NCBI GenBank assembly: GCA_039621445.1
Contig: CP154954.1
Location: 74,331,689-74,395,688 of the forward strand
Reading direction: 5' to 3'
DNA from: Euglena gracilis
Lineage: Eukaryota; Euglenida; Euglenophyceae; Euglenales
Length of the DNA stretch: 64,000 bases
The notes beneath the pieces were generated by a model, which saw nothing but the letters and a program-made list of their open reading frames with translations, had not been told where the DNA came from and made no database searches. Shown one piece after another: positions 40,370 to 49,500 of this stretch. The stretch's first letter is position 1. Every line of letters begins with the position of its first letter. The translations under genes were made by a program, and so were the position numbers.

Positions 40370-41110
40370 ATGGAAAGCGAGGGGTCGTGGTACTGCTGGC
40401 CTGGCTGGGACCCCCCTCCGCTGCCCCGGTGGCCCGTGGGCCGCGACTCCTCCAAATCGCCGGACGCACGGCGCCCCACCAGCGCCTCCGACGGGTCCTC
40501 CGGCGTGCGGCGGCCGAACCGCGCCCGGGGCCGAACGACCGCGCGCGTCACCCAGTCCTTTCCCCGGCTGTGGTCGTGACCCGCGCCGAACGAATACCAA
40601 TTGCGTTTTTGTCCCCGGGCATCGCCGTTCCCTGAGGCTGCCACGGTGCCCATGGTGTGAGAGGGTCCTCCTTTTTGGCAAGCAGGATGGTCTTTAATCC
40701 AACCTTCCTGGGCAGGCATTTTAAGACACCCAGATCGACCCCCCCCCCCAACTTGGAACCTTTTTTCCTAGATTCGACCTGTGTTTGTTGAGGAATGCCA
40801 GTGTTTCCTTGTTTCTGGCAAAGGTTTTCCCTGAGTCGACCCAGACGGATCTTTTTTTTAGTTTCTGGTGGATTTATTGATCGGGTTTGCTTTACTGCCC
40901 TGCTTTTCCGCTGCCCTCGGGTGGTATGGGCCAGCCCGAGCCACCCCAAAAAGTACCCCGGCTTCCGTTCGACCCCAGCGCCGCTGGCCGGGGTAGCGCC
41001 GCCGCCGGGGTGCCGGGTAATCAAAACGCCGACCGCTACCGCCGCACCTGTGTGGGCCCGCCCGTGCCCAGAACGTCCGCGTGTGGGCAGACGTGTGGGC
41101 GGGTCGCGGG
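40370..41110 (+). CDS. GC-rich islands, possibly exonic, frame unresolved
   Basis: Two islands (40370-40620 and 40905-41110) have coding-like GC content. Candidate frames include SSKSPDARRPTSASDGSSGV in the first. The order of the gene would place the start of the cyclase domain about here, but no frame shows the expected metal-binding F-x-D-I/L segment. Exon, old insertion and chance all remain possible. Confidence 0.2.
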
Positions 41111-42381
41111 GGTCGACCCCCACCACCCCTCCCTGCATGTCTCGGGACTCGATTTTTCAAATATTTTTTTCCCTCAAATGTTAAATTTTTTGAGTTAAAA
41201 ATTTGAAGGAATTTTTTTTTCCTTCACCGCCGAAGGAGTTCTTCTCACTGGACAAGGGTTGGTACAATATTTGGCTTTGAGTTACAGCATGTGTCAGCAC
41301 AGTTATTGTATGTGTCATGCACAAGATTGGGAAATGTCTCGCCATTTACGTTTTGACAAAACCGGATTCGTTACGACGGTATCGTCAACCCCCTCTTTCG
41401 GTTGCAGTCCGGCCAGAATCAATGACCGGAGACAAACATGATGGGAAACCGCCTTTTTGTCCCCATCAGCATCACCGGGCATTGCTGGCTTGTCATCAAT
41501 TCCGCCCGGGTCGACACACGGGCAGGCCCACGTCCGCACGTACATGTACGTCCGCTTCGTCATCAAGGGGGAGCCGGAGGCCGACAAACTTGGGCAGTCA
41601 GGCCGAAACCTCCCCACCACCGATTAACTTCAACATAAAGAATAACAATAATGATTTACTGTTGTTTTTTTGTTTTTTTTTGTGTTAGCTCTATTGTATT
41701 TTTTTTATATTTGCTTTCTAATTAATATATCAGTGAATTGTATACAATTAATAATAATAAATATGTAAGATTACATACGGTATCTATTATAACATGTCTA
41801 ACAATAATTATATACACGTTAAATAATGTGTACAATTAAAATCTGTTTTTGGTGGTTTTACCCCCAGGATTGGTTTGAAACTGTATTATCAGATCATCTC
41901 CCTGCCTGCACACCAGTAAAAAAAATTGTATAGTTTCGCTCCAGGAGTTTCCACCCTGGGGGAGGGGAGTCGACCATCCTTCTGGGGGCGTCGATCTCCC
42001 CCTCTCCCTCCTGTGAGGGAGGGTTGTTCATTTTTTGAAAAAGTTGCTGATTTTCATCTCTTTTTATTATTATTCACGAACCTGCAGTTTATTCTCGGCA
42101 GGTATTACCCCTTCCATTTTGGGGGATGTCAGGCCAATATCCCTCCTGCCCATGTAGTTCACACCCCCTACATACCAACCTTCTTCAGTTTTTTTTTTTT
42201 GGGAGGGAAACCCGGAGATTTTGCTCCCCCCAGACCTCAGAGTTAGAATTAGGAATCTCCGGATTGTTGCTTCCATCCTGCCTGTGGACACCACATTCCC
42301 ATGGCCTTGCTCCCCCCCCCCCCCGCACCCCAGCATTAGGAATCTCCGACCCGCCAGCCCCGCGTTCCGGCCTGCGGACAG
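41111..42381. other. Intron sequence, AT-rich centre
   Basis: AT-rich sequence at 41690-41850 with TAATAATAAATATG words. A patch at 41525-41590 reads QAHVRTYMYVRFVIKGEPEA and could be a small exon of unknown kind. G/C-run and GGAATCTCCGG words flank 42250-42350. Confidence 0.3.
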
Positions 42382-42572
42382 CTGGCCACCACCGTCGCGG
42401 CCCATGTGGTGACGCTGGGGAAAGCACACGGGGCGACCATCGACAAGGTGACGTACGACTCCGTGGCACTGCACTGGAACGTGTCCACGCAGTGCGGCGG
42501 CGCCCCCCTGCAGGCCACGACCCTGGCGATGGAGCTGGCGTGCAGCGCCCAGATCGTCGCCCCGGAGCTCCA
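42382..42572 (+). CDS. Exon: class III nucleotidyl cyclase, central segment
   Basis: Following GCGGACAG, the frame reads LATTVAAHVVTLGKAHGATI, then DKVTYDSVALHWNV, later APLQATTLAMELACSAQI. Class III adenylate/guanylate cyclases have G-G-x-I/V-x-K-x-x-G-D-S-x-x-A-x-F/W-N followed by a helix with A-x-x-A-A-L-x-M; GATIDKVTYDSVALHWN and the following helix match. The Asp in TYDSV occupies the second metal-binding position; the usual Gly before it is Tyr. The exon carrying the first metal-binding Asp was not found. The enzyme would make cAMP or cGMP from the nucleoside triphosphate in the cytoplasm; the substrate cannot be decided. Confidence 0.75.
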
Positions 42573-43638
42573 GTCCGATTTGCGACCAGGGCCGTTTCGA
42601 TACCCACCCTTGTTGTTGTCAATGTACGCGCCCTGTGAAACAAAAAGAAAAAAGCCAGGTGGGGGACAGCATTGCTTGGCCAGGAAACCATTGCACTCTG
42701 GCCTGTGCTCGGGGACGGATGGCAAATACAATCCTCCATTACATGGCTGTCACCATAATTTTTTGGAACACCAACAGACCAACAGAGACCGCCAGCACGC
42801 AAGAATCGGGACTGGGCAATTTTGTGAAATTGTAACCTCGTTTCCCCCCTGTATAGGTATTTTAAAGCCTTGAAACTTGTTTTTTTTTAACCAACATTCT
42901 TGCAATTGCAACATAGTGATCTGGGCACACATCGGTGAAAATTTTGGTGACAGCTGCAATTTTTTATAATTACAATGATTGTTTTTTTTTCAATTAAAAA
43001 GTTATACCGTGACACAATAAATACTAAACTATTGCATAATATGATTATGTATACACATATATTTACCCCCTTTGTCCAACAACCGGGTTTGTCCAACGAC
43101 CCCCCGGTAGTGATCTTATCAAATGCTAATAAAAAATGGCACAAAAAATCCCAAGTGCCTGAAAAATTGCTGCACATCATCCAAAATGGCTCAATTGAAT
43201 GTCGTTGTGCAAGATTGCAACAAAAATTGGTGAAAGTTGCCAAACGTTTGCAAAAAAAATGCTGACAAAAATTGCAAAAAAATATATCTGAGCCAATTTT
43301 CTTCCGACCTGGACCCCCCCCCCCCTTGTCTGCCGACCCCCCGCTCTTGTTGCAGATGAACATTGACTGCTTTGTCGACCATCAATTCCCAAGAAGTAGG
43401 ATGTTTGTGCAGCACTTGATAAAGAATTAAAAAAAATATGAAACATATAATCTTTATTTTTATATTTTATAATAATTTAATATATATTTTTATAATAATA
43501 CATAATTTTTAATTTTATAAATGTTTTTTATTTTATAATATTTTTTAATTTAATACATAATATAAAAAATGTTAAAAAATTAGCATCGTGAGGCGCTGGT
43601 TATTATAGAAAGTGTTGCTTTGGAACTCCATTTGTCAG
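42573..43638. other. Intron sequence with AT-rich tail
   Basis: A small TACCCCCTTTGTCCAACAAC/GTCCAACGACCCCCCGGTA block at 43064-43110 resembles the ends of the family F elements. TTTTATAATA-rich sequence fills 43440-43580. Confidence 0.4.
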
Positions 43639-43841
43639 GCTGGCACATAGCGGGCCCTGTTGCCCAACTGCTGGTGGGCATCGGGCACGGGCCCTCCACG
43701 GTGGCCACTGTCAGCGCGGCGGGGCAGCGGTTCTTCGTGGTGGGTGGGCCCGAGATCGCCAACGCCGTGGACGTCGTGATGCGGGAGGTGGCCGTCCCGC
43801 TGGGCTGCACCATTCTGCTGTCCAACGCCGTGCAACAGGAG
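43639..43841 (+). CDS. Exon: class III nucleotidyl cyclase, C-terminal segment
   Basis: The acceptor TTTGTCAG and the donor CAGGAG|GTGCGC bound the frame GWHIAGPVAQLLVGIGHGPS, then TVATVSAAGQRFFVVGGPEI and ANAVDVVMREVAVPLGCTIL, LSNAVQQE. This is the standard end of a cyclase catalytic domain: V-G-I-x-x-G, then G-x(4)-F-x-V-x-G-x-x-V-x-N-A, then I-L-L-S-x-x-V. The asparagine of the N-x(3)-R transition-state pair is present in IANAVDVV, but the arginine position appears to be valine, which may mean altered or lost activity, or pairing with another half. Confidence 0.82.
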
Positions 43842-43907
43842 GTGCGCTTCACATCGCTTGCTGTAAAGACATACACACTGTTCTCTCATGATTGACCTCT
43901 TGATTGA

Positions 43908-44022
43908 TACCCCCCCCCCCCGGGCAATTGACGCCCCCGGGCAATTGTCACCCCTGGATGTTCCGGCCAATTTGGCACCCCGGGAAATTGTCATCCCCCT
44001 CCTGCCCAATTTGTCACCCCCA
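43908..44022 (+). repeat. Family C element inside a 184-bp intron
   Basis: It begins with a C-run and GGGCAATTGACGCCCCCGGG, and ends GCCCAATTTGTCACCCCCAC. It makes up most of the intron 43842-44025, which has GT at its start and CACCCCCACAG at its end; the acceptor lies at the element's right edge. Confidence 0.65.
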
Positions 44023-44025
44023 CAG

Positions 44026-45068
44026 AAGATATCTGTGAACTTTCTTTTCGCCGAGACCAGGGATTTTCTTAAGCCGGAGGGTACCCTACCCTCCGGGGGG
44101 GGGTCCAGCCAGCCAGCAGCTCAAATCCAGCCAGCAGCCCAAATTCGGGCTGGGAGCCCCCCCCCCCCCCCCCCGGGGGTCAAGTGAAATAAAGTCGGGT
44201 CCAGCCAGCCGGCCGCAGGCCGGCCCAGCCGGCCGAAGGCCGGCCGGCCAATTGGGCTACCCAGCTCACCTGTCCCTTCATTTTTTCCCCTCATCGCAGC
44301 TTCCTCCATCACGGCCCCCCAGCCTTGTCCTAGCTCCACCCATCAAAATGTCGAAAATGGCAAAAATGTGTTAGAAAATTTTGTTTTTCATCTACCCAGC
44401 CCAGCCCAGCCCGCTCCAGCCCCGGACCCCCCCCTCCCCCCCCACCCCCGGGGGGGGGTCCAGCCAGCAGCTCAAATCCAGCCACCAGCCTTTTTGCCAG
44501 CCGGAGGCTGGACCCCCCCCCCCCAGGGGTCCTTAAGAAAATCCCTGGCCGAGACGACCCTGTCCCCCTGTACAGCATGCAATTGCTGAAATCTGAAAGC
44601 ACTGGGTGGACAGCATACCTCTCTTTAGGTTTATGCAGACCTCCCTGGGGGATGCTGCAGCCAGCCCCGACCTTGGCCTAGCCCAACCGCAGCAGCACCC
44701 CTGGGGGGTGCTAGCCCTGCTAGCCAGCCCGTTTTGGGAGGGTCCAGCCCAGAAATCTTTGGCGCAAAGCGCCGAATTTTTTTTGGAAAAACTGTTCAAA
44801 AATGAACAAGAATGATGCTTCAGGGGTGTTTTGGGCATTTTTGGGGGGGGTTTCAGATGCACATATTTTTCCCTTCAAAACCGTGCTTTGCAGGTCATTT
44901 ATTTGGGTAGCCTGGGTCTTGCCCCCCCCACCCCGGGGTGGGGGGGGGCTAGCCAGCCGAAATTTCTAGCCCTAGCCCAGCAACCCCCCAGGGGTCCTTA
45001 AAGAGATGCATTGTGGGCAGCCATTGATCGAGGACCCGATACGCCAAAGTTTCCGACACGCCTCGCAG
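44026..45068 (+). CDS. Exon: cyclase C-terminal tail, split by two MITEs
   Basis: The coding pieces are 44026-44057, 44548-44610 and 45014-45068, counting one target-duplication copy per insertion. With both elements removed, one frame runs DICELSFRRDDPVPLYSMQL, then LKSESTG and PLIEDPIRQSFRHASQ. It ends at a textbook CAG|GTGAAGT donor. P-V-P-L-Y-S-M resembles the V-x-V-Y-E-L tail that follows cyclase domains. The codon phase at the upstream acceptor does not match the previous exon if GAG|GTGCGC is the donor, so that junction is uncertain. The donor at 45068 and the next acceptor at 46032 agree in phase 0. Confidence 0.65.
44058..44547 (+). mobile_element. hAT-like MITE in coding sequence, perfect 8-bp duplication
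   Basis: The 490-bp element has terminal inverted repeats CAGGGATTTTCTTAAG at both ends (16 of 16). GCCGAGAC lies directly before (44050-44057) and after (44548-44555). The interior is rich in CCAGCCAGC words and GGCCGGCC hairpins (44205-44250), with G/C runs. It has no ORF. Coding sequence continues on both sides. Confidence 0.92.
44611..45013 (+). mobile_element. hAT-like MITE in coding sequence, decayed duplication
   Basis: The left end is CAGCATACCTCTCTTTAGG and the right end, in complement, CAATGCATCTCTTTAAGGACC. The flanks TGGGTGGA and TGGGCAGC agree at five of eight positions. The interior shares the GGCGCAAAGCGCCGAATTTT core and GCTAGCCAGC words with the 47243 element. The assignment rests on the ends plus the frame being restored when it is removed. 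Confidence 0.6.
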
Positions 45069-46032
45069 GTGAAGTTTGGCTTCCGCTGTTCCCCTCGTGT
45101 TTGGTTTCGGGACCATGCTACTACTCAGCCCATTCATACAGTACCGAAATGAAAACAATTTTTTGATCCAACCTTCTCCTTTTTAAAAAAGGTTGCACCT
45201 GGAAGAACCCCCAGGTCCAGGGCTGCTGGACTGGCCCTGGGGGGGGGGGGGCAGGCCAGAGGGCACGGTATAGCAGCATAGGTTTCGGCGTGAGGTACTG
45301 GAAGTTTTTGAGGAAATGCCTTCACACCTTCAGACAATCAACTCTAGTGGCGACCCCCTCGGTGCCCTGGGTGGGTCACGGGTGGCAACCATGGCTTCAA
45401 ACGTAGGCGGCGTAAGTTGCCCAAAAATTCCAAACCCCCAGATTTCTCGAAATGGAAGCGGAAGAACGCTTCCATAAAAGGGCCAATTTCTTTGAAGATT
45501 TTCAAAGAGGCTCCGATTTTGGCAAGTTCCAAGTACCATTTGGCTTCCAGTGACTATGAGTTATATGGTCGAAAACCAACCCAAAATGGCTAAAATCTTC
45601 GTAAAGTATGGCAAACACAGCGAAACTGGATGGAAATACAAAAGCAAGAGAAAGGAACAAAAACATATGTCGTTACTGCTGTCGTAGACCCTGCAGAACG
45701 GTACAGCCTCCCTGCAAAGGAGGTGGGGAGGTGTCCAACTCCCTCAAGGCCTGTTGGAGGTTGACCCCCATCCACCCCAACACCACACAAAGAAAATTCT
45801 TTTCTGAAAGAAAATTTTTGAACTAAAAGCAGCACCTGTGCAAAACATATACATAATGCCCCATATACACGGCACACTCGGGCTGGTTTGTGGTTCGGGC
45901 TGGTATGGGAGAGTGCGTTGGCTTTTGCCTCCATTTGCCCCGAGAAAGCGGGAAGGAAATGGTGCTGGTGTGGTGGTGCCTTTATTTTTTTGCCTGAAGT
46001 TGCATTTTGGATACTTTCATTTTCTCACTGAG
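45069..46032. other. Last intron of the receptor cyclase
   Basis: GT at 45069 and TTTCTCACTGAG ending at 46032. It contains a C/G-run hairpin region near 45215-45260 and otherwise nothing recognised. Confidence 0.5.
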
Positions 46033-46224
46033 GAAGGGCATAGCACAGACGTGCTTTTCTGGGAGCCGATGGAGAAACGCGGAGGCTGCAAGGTTGAAGA
46101 CGAGTGGATGTACCAGATCAAGCATATGGAGCAGGATGATAGTACGTTGGATGTGAACAAGGCCCTGAGCGACGTGTTCGCATTGGCCCGCGAGGGGAGA
46201 GGGGCCAGATCCACTCTCCAGTAA
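46033..46224 (+). CDS. Last exon of the receptor cyclase, with stop
   Basis: Starting after CACTGAG, the frame reads EGHSTDVLFWEPMEKRGGCK, then VEDEWMYQIKHMEQDDSTLD and VNKALSDVFALAREGRGARS, TLQ and TAA: 63 codons plus stop. The D/E-E-W-M-Y-Q/E-L-like motif and the following N-x-A-L helix are, from memory, a conserved tail of algal receptor cyclases. Phase agrees with the donor at 45068. This fixes the 3' end and strand of the gene. Confidence 0.72.
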   Translation, partial: EGHSTDVLFWEPMEKRGGCKVEDEWMYQIKHMEQDDSTLDVNKALSDVFALAREGRGARSTLQ

Positions 46225-46884
46225 TACCCCCCTCCTGTCCTCTACCCTCTGCATCCACCAACCTGTCCTGGTAGGTACCTTTGTACCCACTGACCTGTGT
46301 GTTATTATGTTTTTTTGTTTTTGTGTTATTTTATACGGAACAAAGGGATAAAATACAAAAGTATCATTGCGAGACAGAAAAAAACACAGACAACTTCGAA
46401 GTTTGAAATATTCCAAAATGTCAGGCATTGCAATCATGATTAAAAACAATGACGAGGGGTTTTTTATTGCAATACCACACCACTCCATCACGTCACACTC
46501 CATAGCACTCCACACCACGCCGTATCTCCCCCTCCCCTTGCCCAAGGGCCACCCTTGTCTAAGCACCCCCTGTGCTCACCCATCTTTTTAAAGTTATCTT
46601 CTTGGGGAAGCAAGGGGTGGTTTCCTTTCCCGGCGCAACGCCGGATTTTTTTGCAGTCAAAAATTTCCCCCTTTTCTAAGCACAACCCCCCCCCCCCCGT
46701 GTTCTCACCCATATTTTGGCAAATTAAGCACCCCCAGTGCTTACCCATGTTTTCCGGTGCTCGGACAGAGGGGGGGGTACCAAGCCACACCATACCATAG
46801 TATGGTATGGTGTGGTATGGCATGGCATGGTATGGTGTAATATGGGATGGCATGGCATGGTATTGAGTGGTATTGTATACTTTT

Positions 46885-47190
46885 GGGCAAAAATGGACCA
46901 AAGATGGTTAAAGGTTGGCAAAAATGGGGCAGAAAAGGTCAGCCCAGGGCAAATTTGGGTCAAAAATAGATTTTTTTTTGCATAATTGGCAGCAGATTTT
47001 TTTTGGACATTTTTTTTTGCAGCTTTAATTTTTTTGGAACCTGGTTCGACCCCATGTCGGGCCCAGGACCCGTTCTAGTTCTAGCCCAGGACCCCCGGCG
47101 GGGGGAAGAGCAGCCTTTTTGCTGCCAGGCCAAATTTTCCAGCCTCGCAGCTGGACCCCTCCGCGGGGTCATTAAAAAATGCCTTTGATC
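46885..47190 (+). repeat. Dispersed repeat shared with 56400-56690
   Basis: Both copies run through GGCAAAAATGGG, ATTTGGGxCAAAAT, a TTTTTTTTGCAYAATTGGCAG block, a T-run with TTTGCAG, CGGGYCAGGCCCAG and a right end near GAGCTGACCCC/GCAGCTGGACCCC followed by AAAAAYGCC. Ends were not fixed. Confidence 0.65.
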
Positions 47191-47242
47191 GTGTGGCGTA
47201 GTGTGGTCTGGAATAGCGGAGCATGGCAGGGCATGGTAGGCC

Positions 47243-47674
47243 CAGGCTTTTGCTTAAGGGATTGCAGTACCCCCCCCCCCCCCCGGGGGCTGGACTGCAG
47301 CTAGTCCAAATTTGGCTAGTGTGGTTTCTAGCAGACCCCCCCGGGGGGGGGGTCTGGTAGCAGGGCTAGCTAGTGAAAAAAAAAATTTCCAGTGACTGGC
47401 GCGAAGCGCCAGAAATTTTTTTGGGACTCCCAAAAATGGCCGAAAATGCCCGTTTTTGGCCATTTTGGGGGATTTTTGGAACAAAATCAGCCAAAAACCT
47501 ATTAAAAACCTCATTTCCACCTCGGCGCGCAGCGCCGGAGGAAAATTTTTTTTCCAGTTGGGGGGACCCCTGGACCCCCCTGGGGGGGAGGGGGGGGTCT
47601 AGCTAGTACATTTTTTCCAGTGTCTAGCCGATTGGCTAGCCAGTACCCCCCCCCCCGGGTTAAGCAAAAGCCTG
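47243..47674 (+). mobile_element. hAT-like MITE, 7/8 target duplication
   Basis: The terminal repeats are CAGGCTTTTGCTTAAGGG and, in complement, CAGGCTTTTGCTTAACCCGG. The flanks are GGTAGGCC (47235-47242) and GGTAGGGC (47675-47682), inside the ATGGT array. The interior carries TGGCGCGAAGCGCCAGAAAT and a second CTCGGCGCGCAGCGCCGGAG hairpin. Related copies lie at 34300-34635 (inverted) and 34706-35118. Confidence 0.85.
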
Positions 47675-47778
47675 GGTAGGGCATGGTGTGGCATGGCATG
47701 GTATGATATGGCACGGTATGGGATGGTGTGGTATGGTATGGCCTGGTACATCATGGTATGGCATGGTAAAGTCATATG

Positions 47779-48187
47779 TACCCCCCCCCTATGTCCAACG
47801 ACCCCCCTATGTCCAATGACCACCCCCCCGGTCAGAGGACACCTTTTCGGAGGTTTAACCAAATTTTTGGTCCCGGCGCAAAGCGCCGGGACGAAAAATT
47901 TAGCCCAAAAATTGGCCAAAAATTTGGCCAAAATGCCATTTTTGACACGTTTTGGAGAAAAATTTGTCAAAATTGCCCAAAATTTTCGGCGCAAAGCGCC
48001 AGAAGGAAAAATTTGGGCATTTTTGGGTGGGTAGGGATCCGGGTACCCACCAACTTTCTTTTGACCCCATGTCCAACGACCACCCCCCCGGTCAGAGGAC
48101 ACCTTTTTGGTCACTACCCTATGTCCAACGACCACCCCCCCCCCCGGTCAGAGGACAGAGGTTACCGGTCATTGGACATGGGGGGGG
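47779..48187 (+). repeat. Family F element (ATGTCCAACGACC ends)
   Basis: The left end is TACCCCCCCCCTATGTCC followed by AACGACC; the right end, in complement, is TACCCCCCCCATGTCCAATG. The phrase GTCCAACGACCACCCCCCCG with GTCAGAGGACACCTTTT occurs on both sides. Two GGCGCAAAGCGCC hairpins lie inside. A diverged copy is at 54265-54625. The duplication is unclear because the flank is itself repetitive. Confidence 0.65.
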
Positions 48188-48249
48188 TAATGGTATGGTA
48201 TAGTATGGCATTGCCTTAGCTCACTCCTCGTCGGGCCGCGCCACGGCGG

Positions 48250-48770
48250 GCGGCCCCGCCCCCCGCCCAGCTGCCAGTCCATCGGCGTGCTGCAGCGCGA
48301 GGTCCGCCACGTGCAGCAGACGTACGCGGCGCACCTCACCCCGGGTTTTTTTTTTTAGTCTTGGACCCCCGGGGGGAGTTGGGTGGGTGGATCCGGCGAG
48401 CCCCCCCCCCCGGGGGGGTTGGATATAAGTAAGTAAGTCCCGCCAGGCTCCGGCCACCTCCACGTACACAGATAAATAGGGCCAGAGGCGAACAACAGCG
48501 CCAGGCCAGAAGAAGGGATAAAAGGCGCCAAAAAAACAGCCACAGTGCACACAGGGGGGGTGGGATATACTTTTCGGCGCCGAAGGTACCGAAAATTCTT
48601 GAAAAGGTGCTTTTATTAGCATTTTTTGCGATTTTTGGCCGTTTTCGAGGAAAAGTGAGTGGGTGTCCTGGGACCCCTCCTCAGGGGGTGTGTGGGTGGG
48701 GGGACCCCCCCGGCCTTTAAAAAACCGCTGACCTCACCCCGCAGGACCTGGCCGCCCTCCGCAACCTGCA
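48250..48770 (+). CDS. Possible exon interrupted by a MITE
   Basis: Pieces 48250-48340 and 48739-48770 join, after removal of the MITE and one duplication copy, into the frame QSIGVLQREVRHVQQTYAAH followed by LTPQDLAALRNLHG. The sequence looks like a helical protein segment and continues smoothly across the insertion. A second GC-driven frame is also open, and no family was recognised, so this is tentative. Confidence 0.4.
48341..48730 (+). mobile_element. hAT-like MITE, perfect 8-bp duplication
   Basis: ACCTCACC lies directly before (48333-48340) and after (48731-48738). The right end, in complement, is CAGCGGTTTTTTAAAGGCCG; the left end has mutated to CCGGGTTTTTTTTTTAGTC. The interior holds GGCGCCGAAGGTACCGAAAA and an AACAGCGCCAGGCCAGAAGA segment shared with 31290-31590. 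Confidence 0.88.
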
Positions 48771-49365
48771 TGGCCCAGCCCCCTGTCGGGGGTCAGCCCC
48801 CTCGACGTGACCCTTCTGTACAAATGCTAAACAAAGAAATCAGGTGGGTGGGTGCAGCACGTTTCCTGCACGTGCTGCAGTCTACAGATGTGGAAAATGG
48901 TTATGAACTGTTTCTTTCTCCGAAGCTTAATTATTATTTTTGTTGCTTTGAGTTTTCTGAACACGGTTTTTTTTCTGAAGTGGTATCATACAATATTATA
49001 TGTTTCTTCAGAGTAATATGAAAATTCTGAAACATATTTAAAACAGAAAAAATATATCAAAAGCACTGACCATGATCCTTTCCTTTTTTCTAAATTTCCC
49101 ATTTAAATGACACTTAATCGCTGAAGAAGGTGATTATGATGATGCATTGTCTTTTAAATATGACTTACCATTCTTTATCTCAGTCTTTATTGTGGTTCGG
49201 TCAGCAAAGACTGGCTGGCAGTCACTGGTTGCAGAAGGCTGTGTGTAATCGTCGGCCAAGTCACTCGTCGTGTCGGCGGTTTGAGGGCAGCCACGTCGTG
49301 TCGTTCTTTCCTGGCACAGCACCAGAGCACCATCCCTCATTGTTGGTATATATCAGGGCTGAACG
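48771..49365. other. Unassigned, AT-rich
   Basis: No exon or repeat partner was recognised. Confidence 0.35.
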
Positions 49366-49500
49366 GGATCCCCGAAATGCTATGGGTGGTGGGCGGCGTG
49401 ATCGCCCCCCACCATCCTGGCATCCTGGTGCACCAGTCCTTCCTGGTGCCAGTTTTTGGGTTATCCGCCGCCGTCTTTGGTTCCAAAGAAAATTATGTTT
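49366..49500 (+). CDS. Possible hydrophobic exon
   Basis: The frame reads LNGIPEMLWVVGGVIAPHHP, then GILVHQSFLVPVFGLSAAVF. It is hydrophobic enough for one or two membrane helices. A similar DNA and protein patch (GIPETLWVVGG) lies at 54085-54120. No family was recognised and splice sites are not convincing. Confidence 0.25.

Larger units (their letters stand above)
46786..48212. repeat. (ATGGT/ATGGC)n array split by insertions
   Basis: Pentamer segments at 46786-46880, about 47200-47240, 47683-47770 and 48188-48212 appear to be one array interrupted by three insertions: 46885-47190, 47243-47674 and 47779-48187. The first segment starts with an inverted CCATACCATAGTATGG. Confidence 0.75.

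Noticed and set aside
40548-41138. 196-residue minus-strand frame
   Set aside because: Arises from GC-rich sequence plus G/C runs; no family resemblance, and overlapping frames are equally open.
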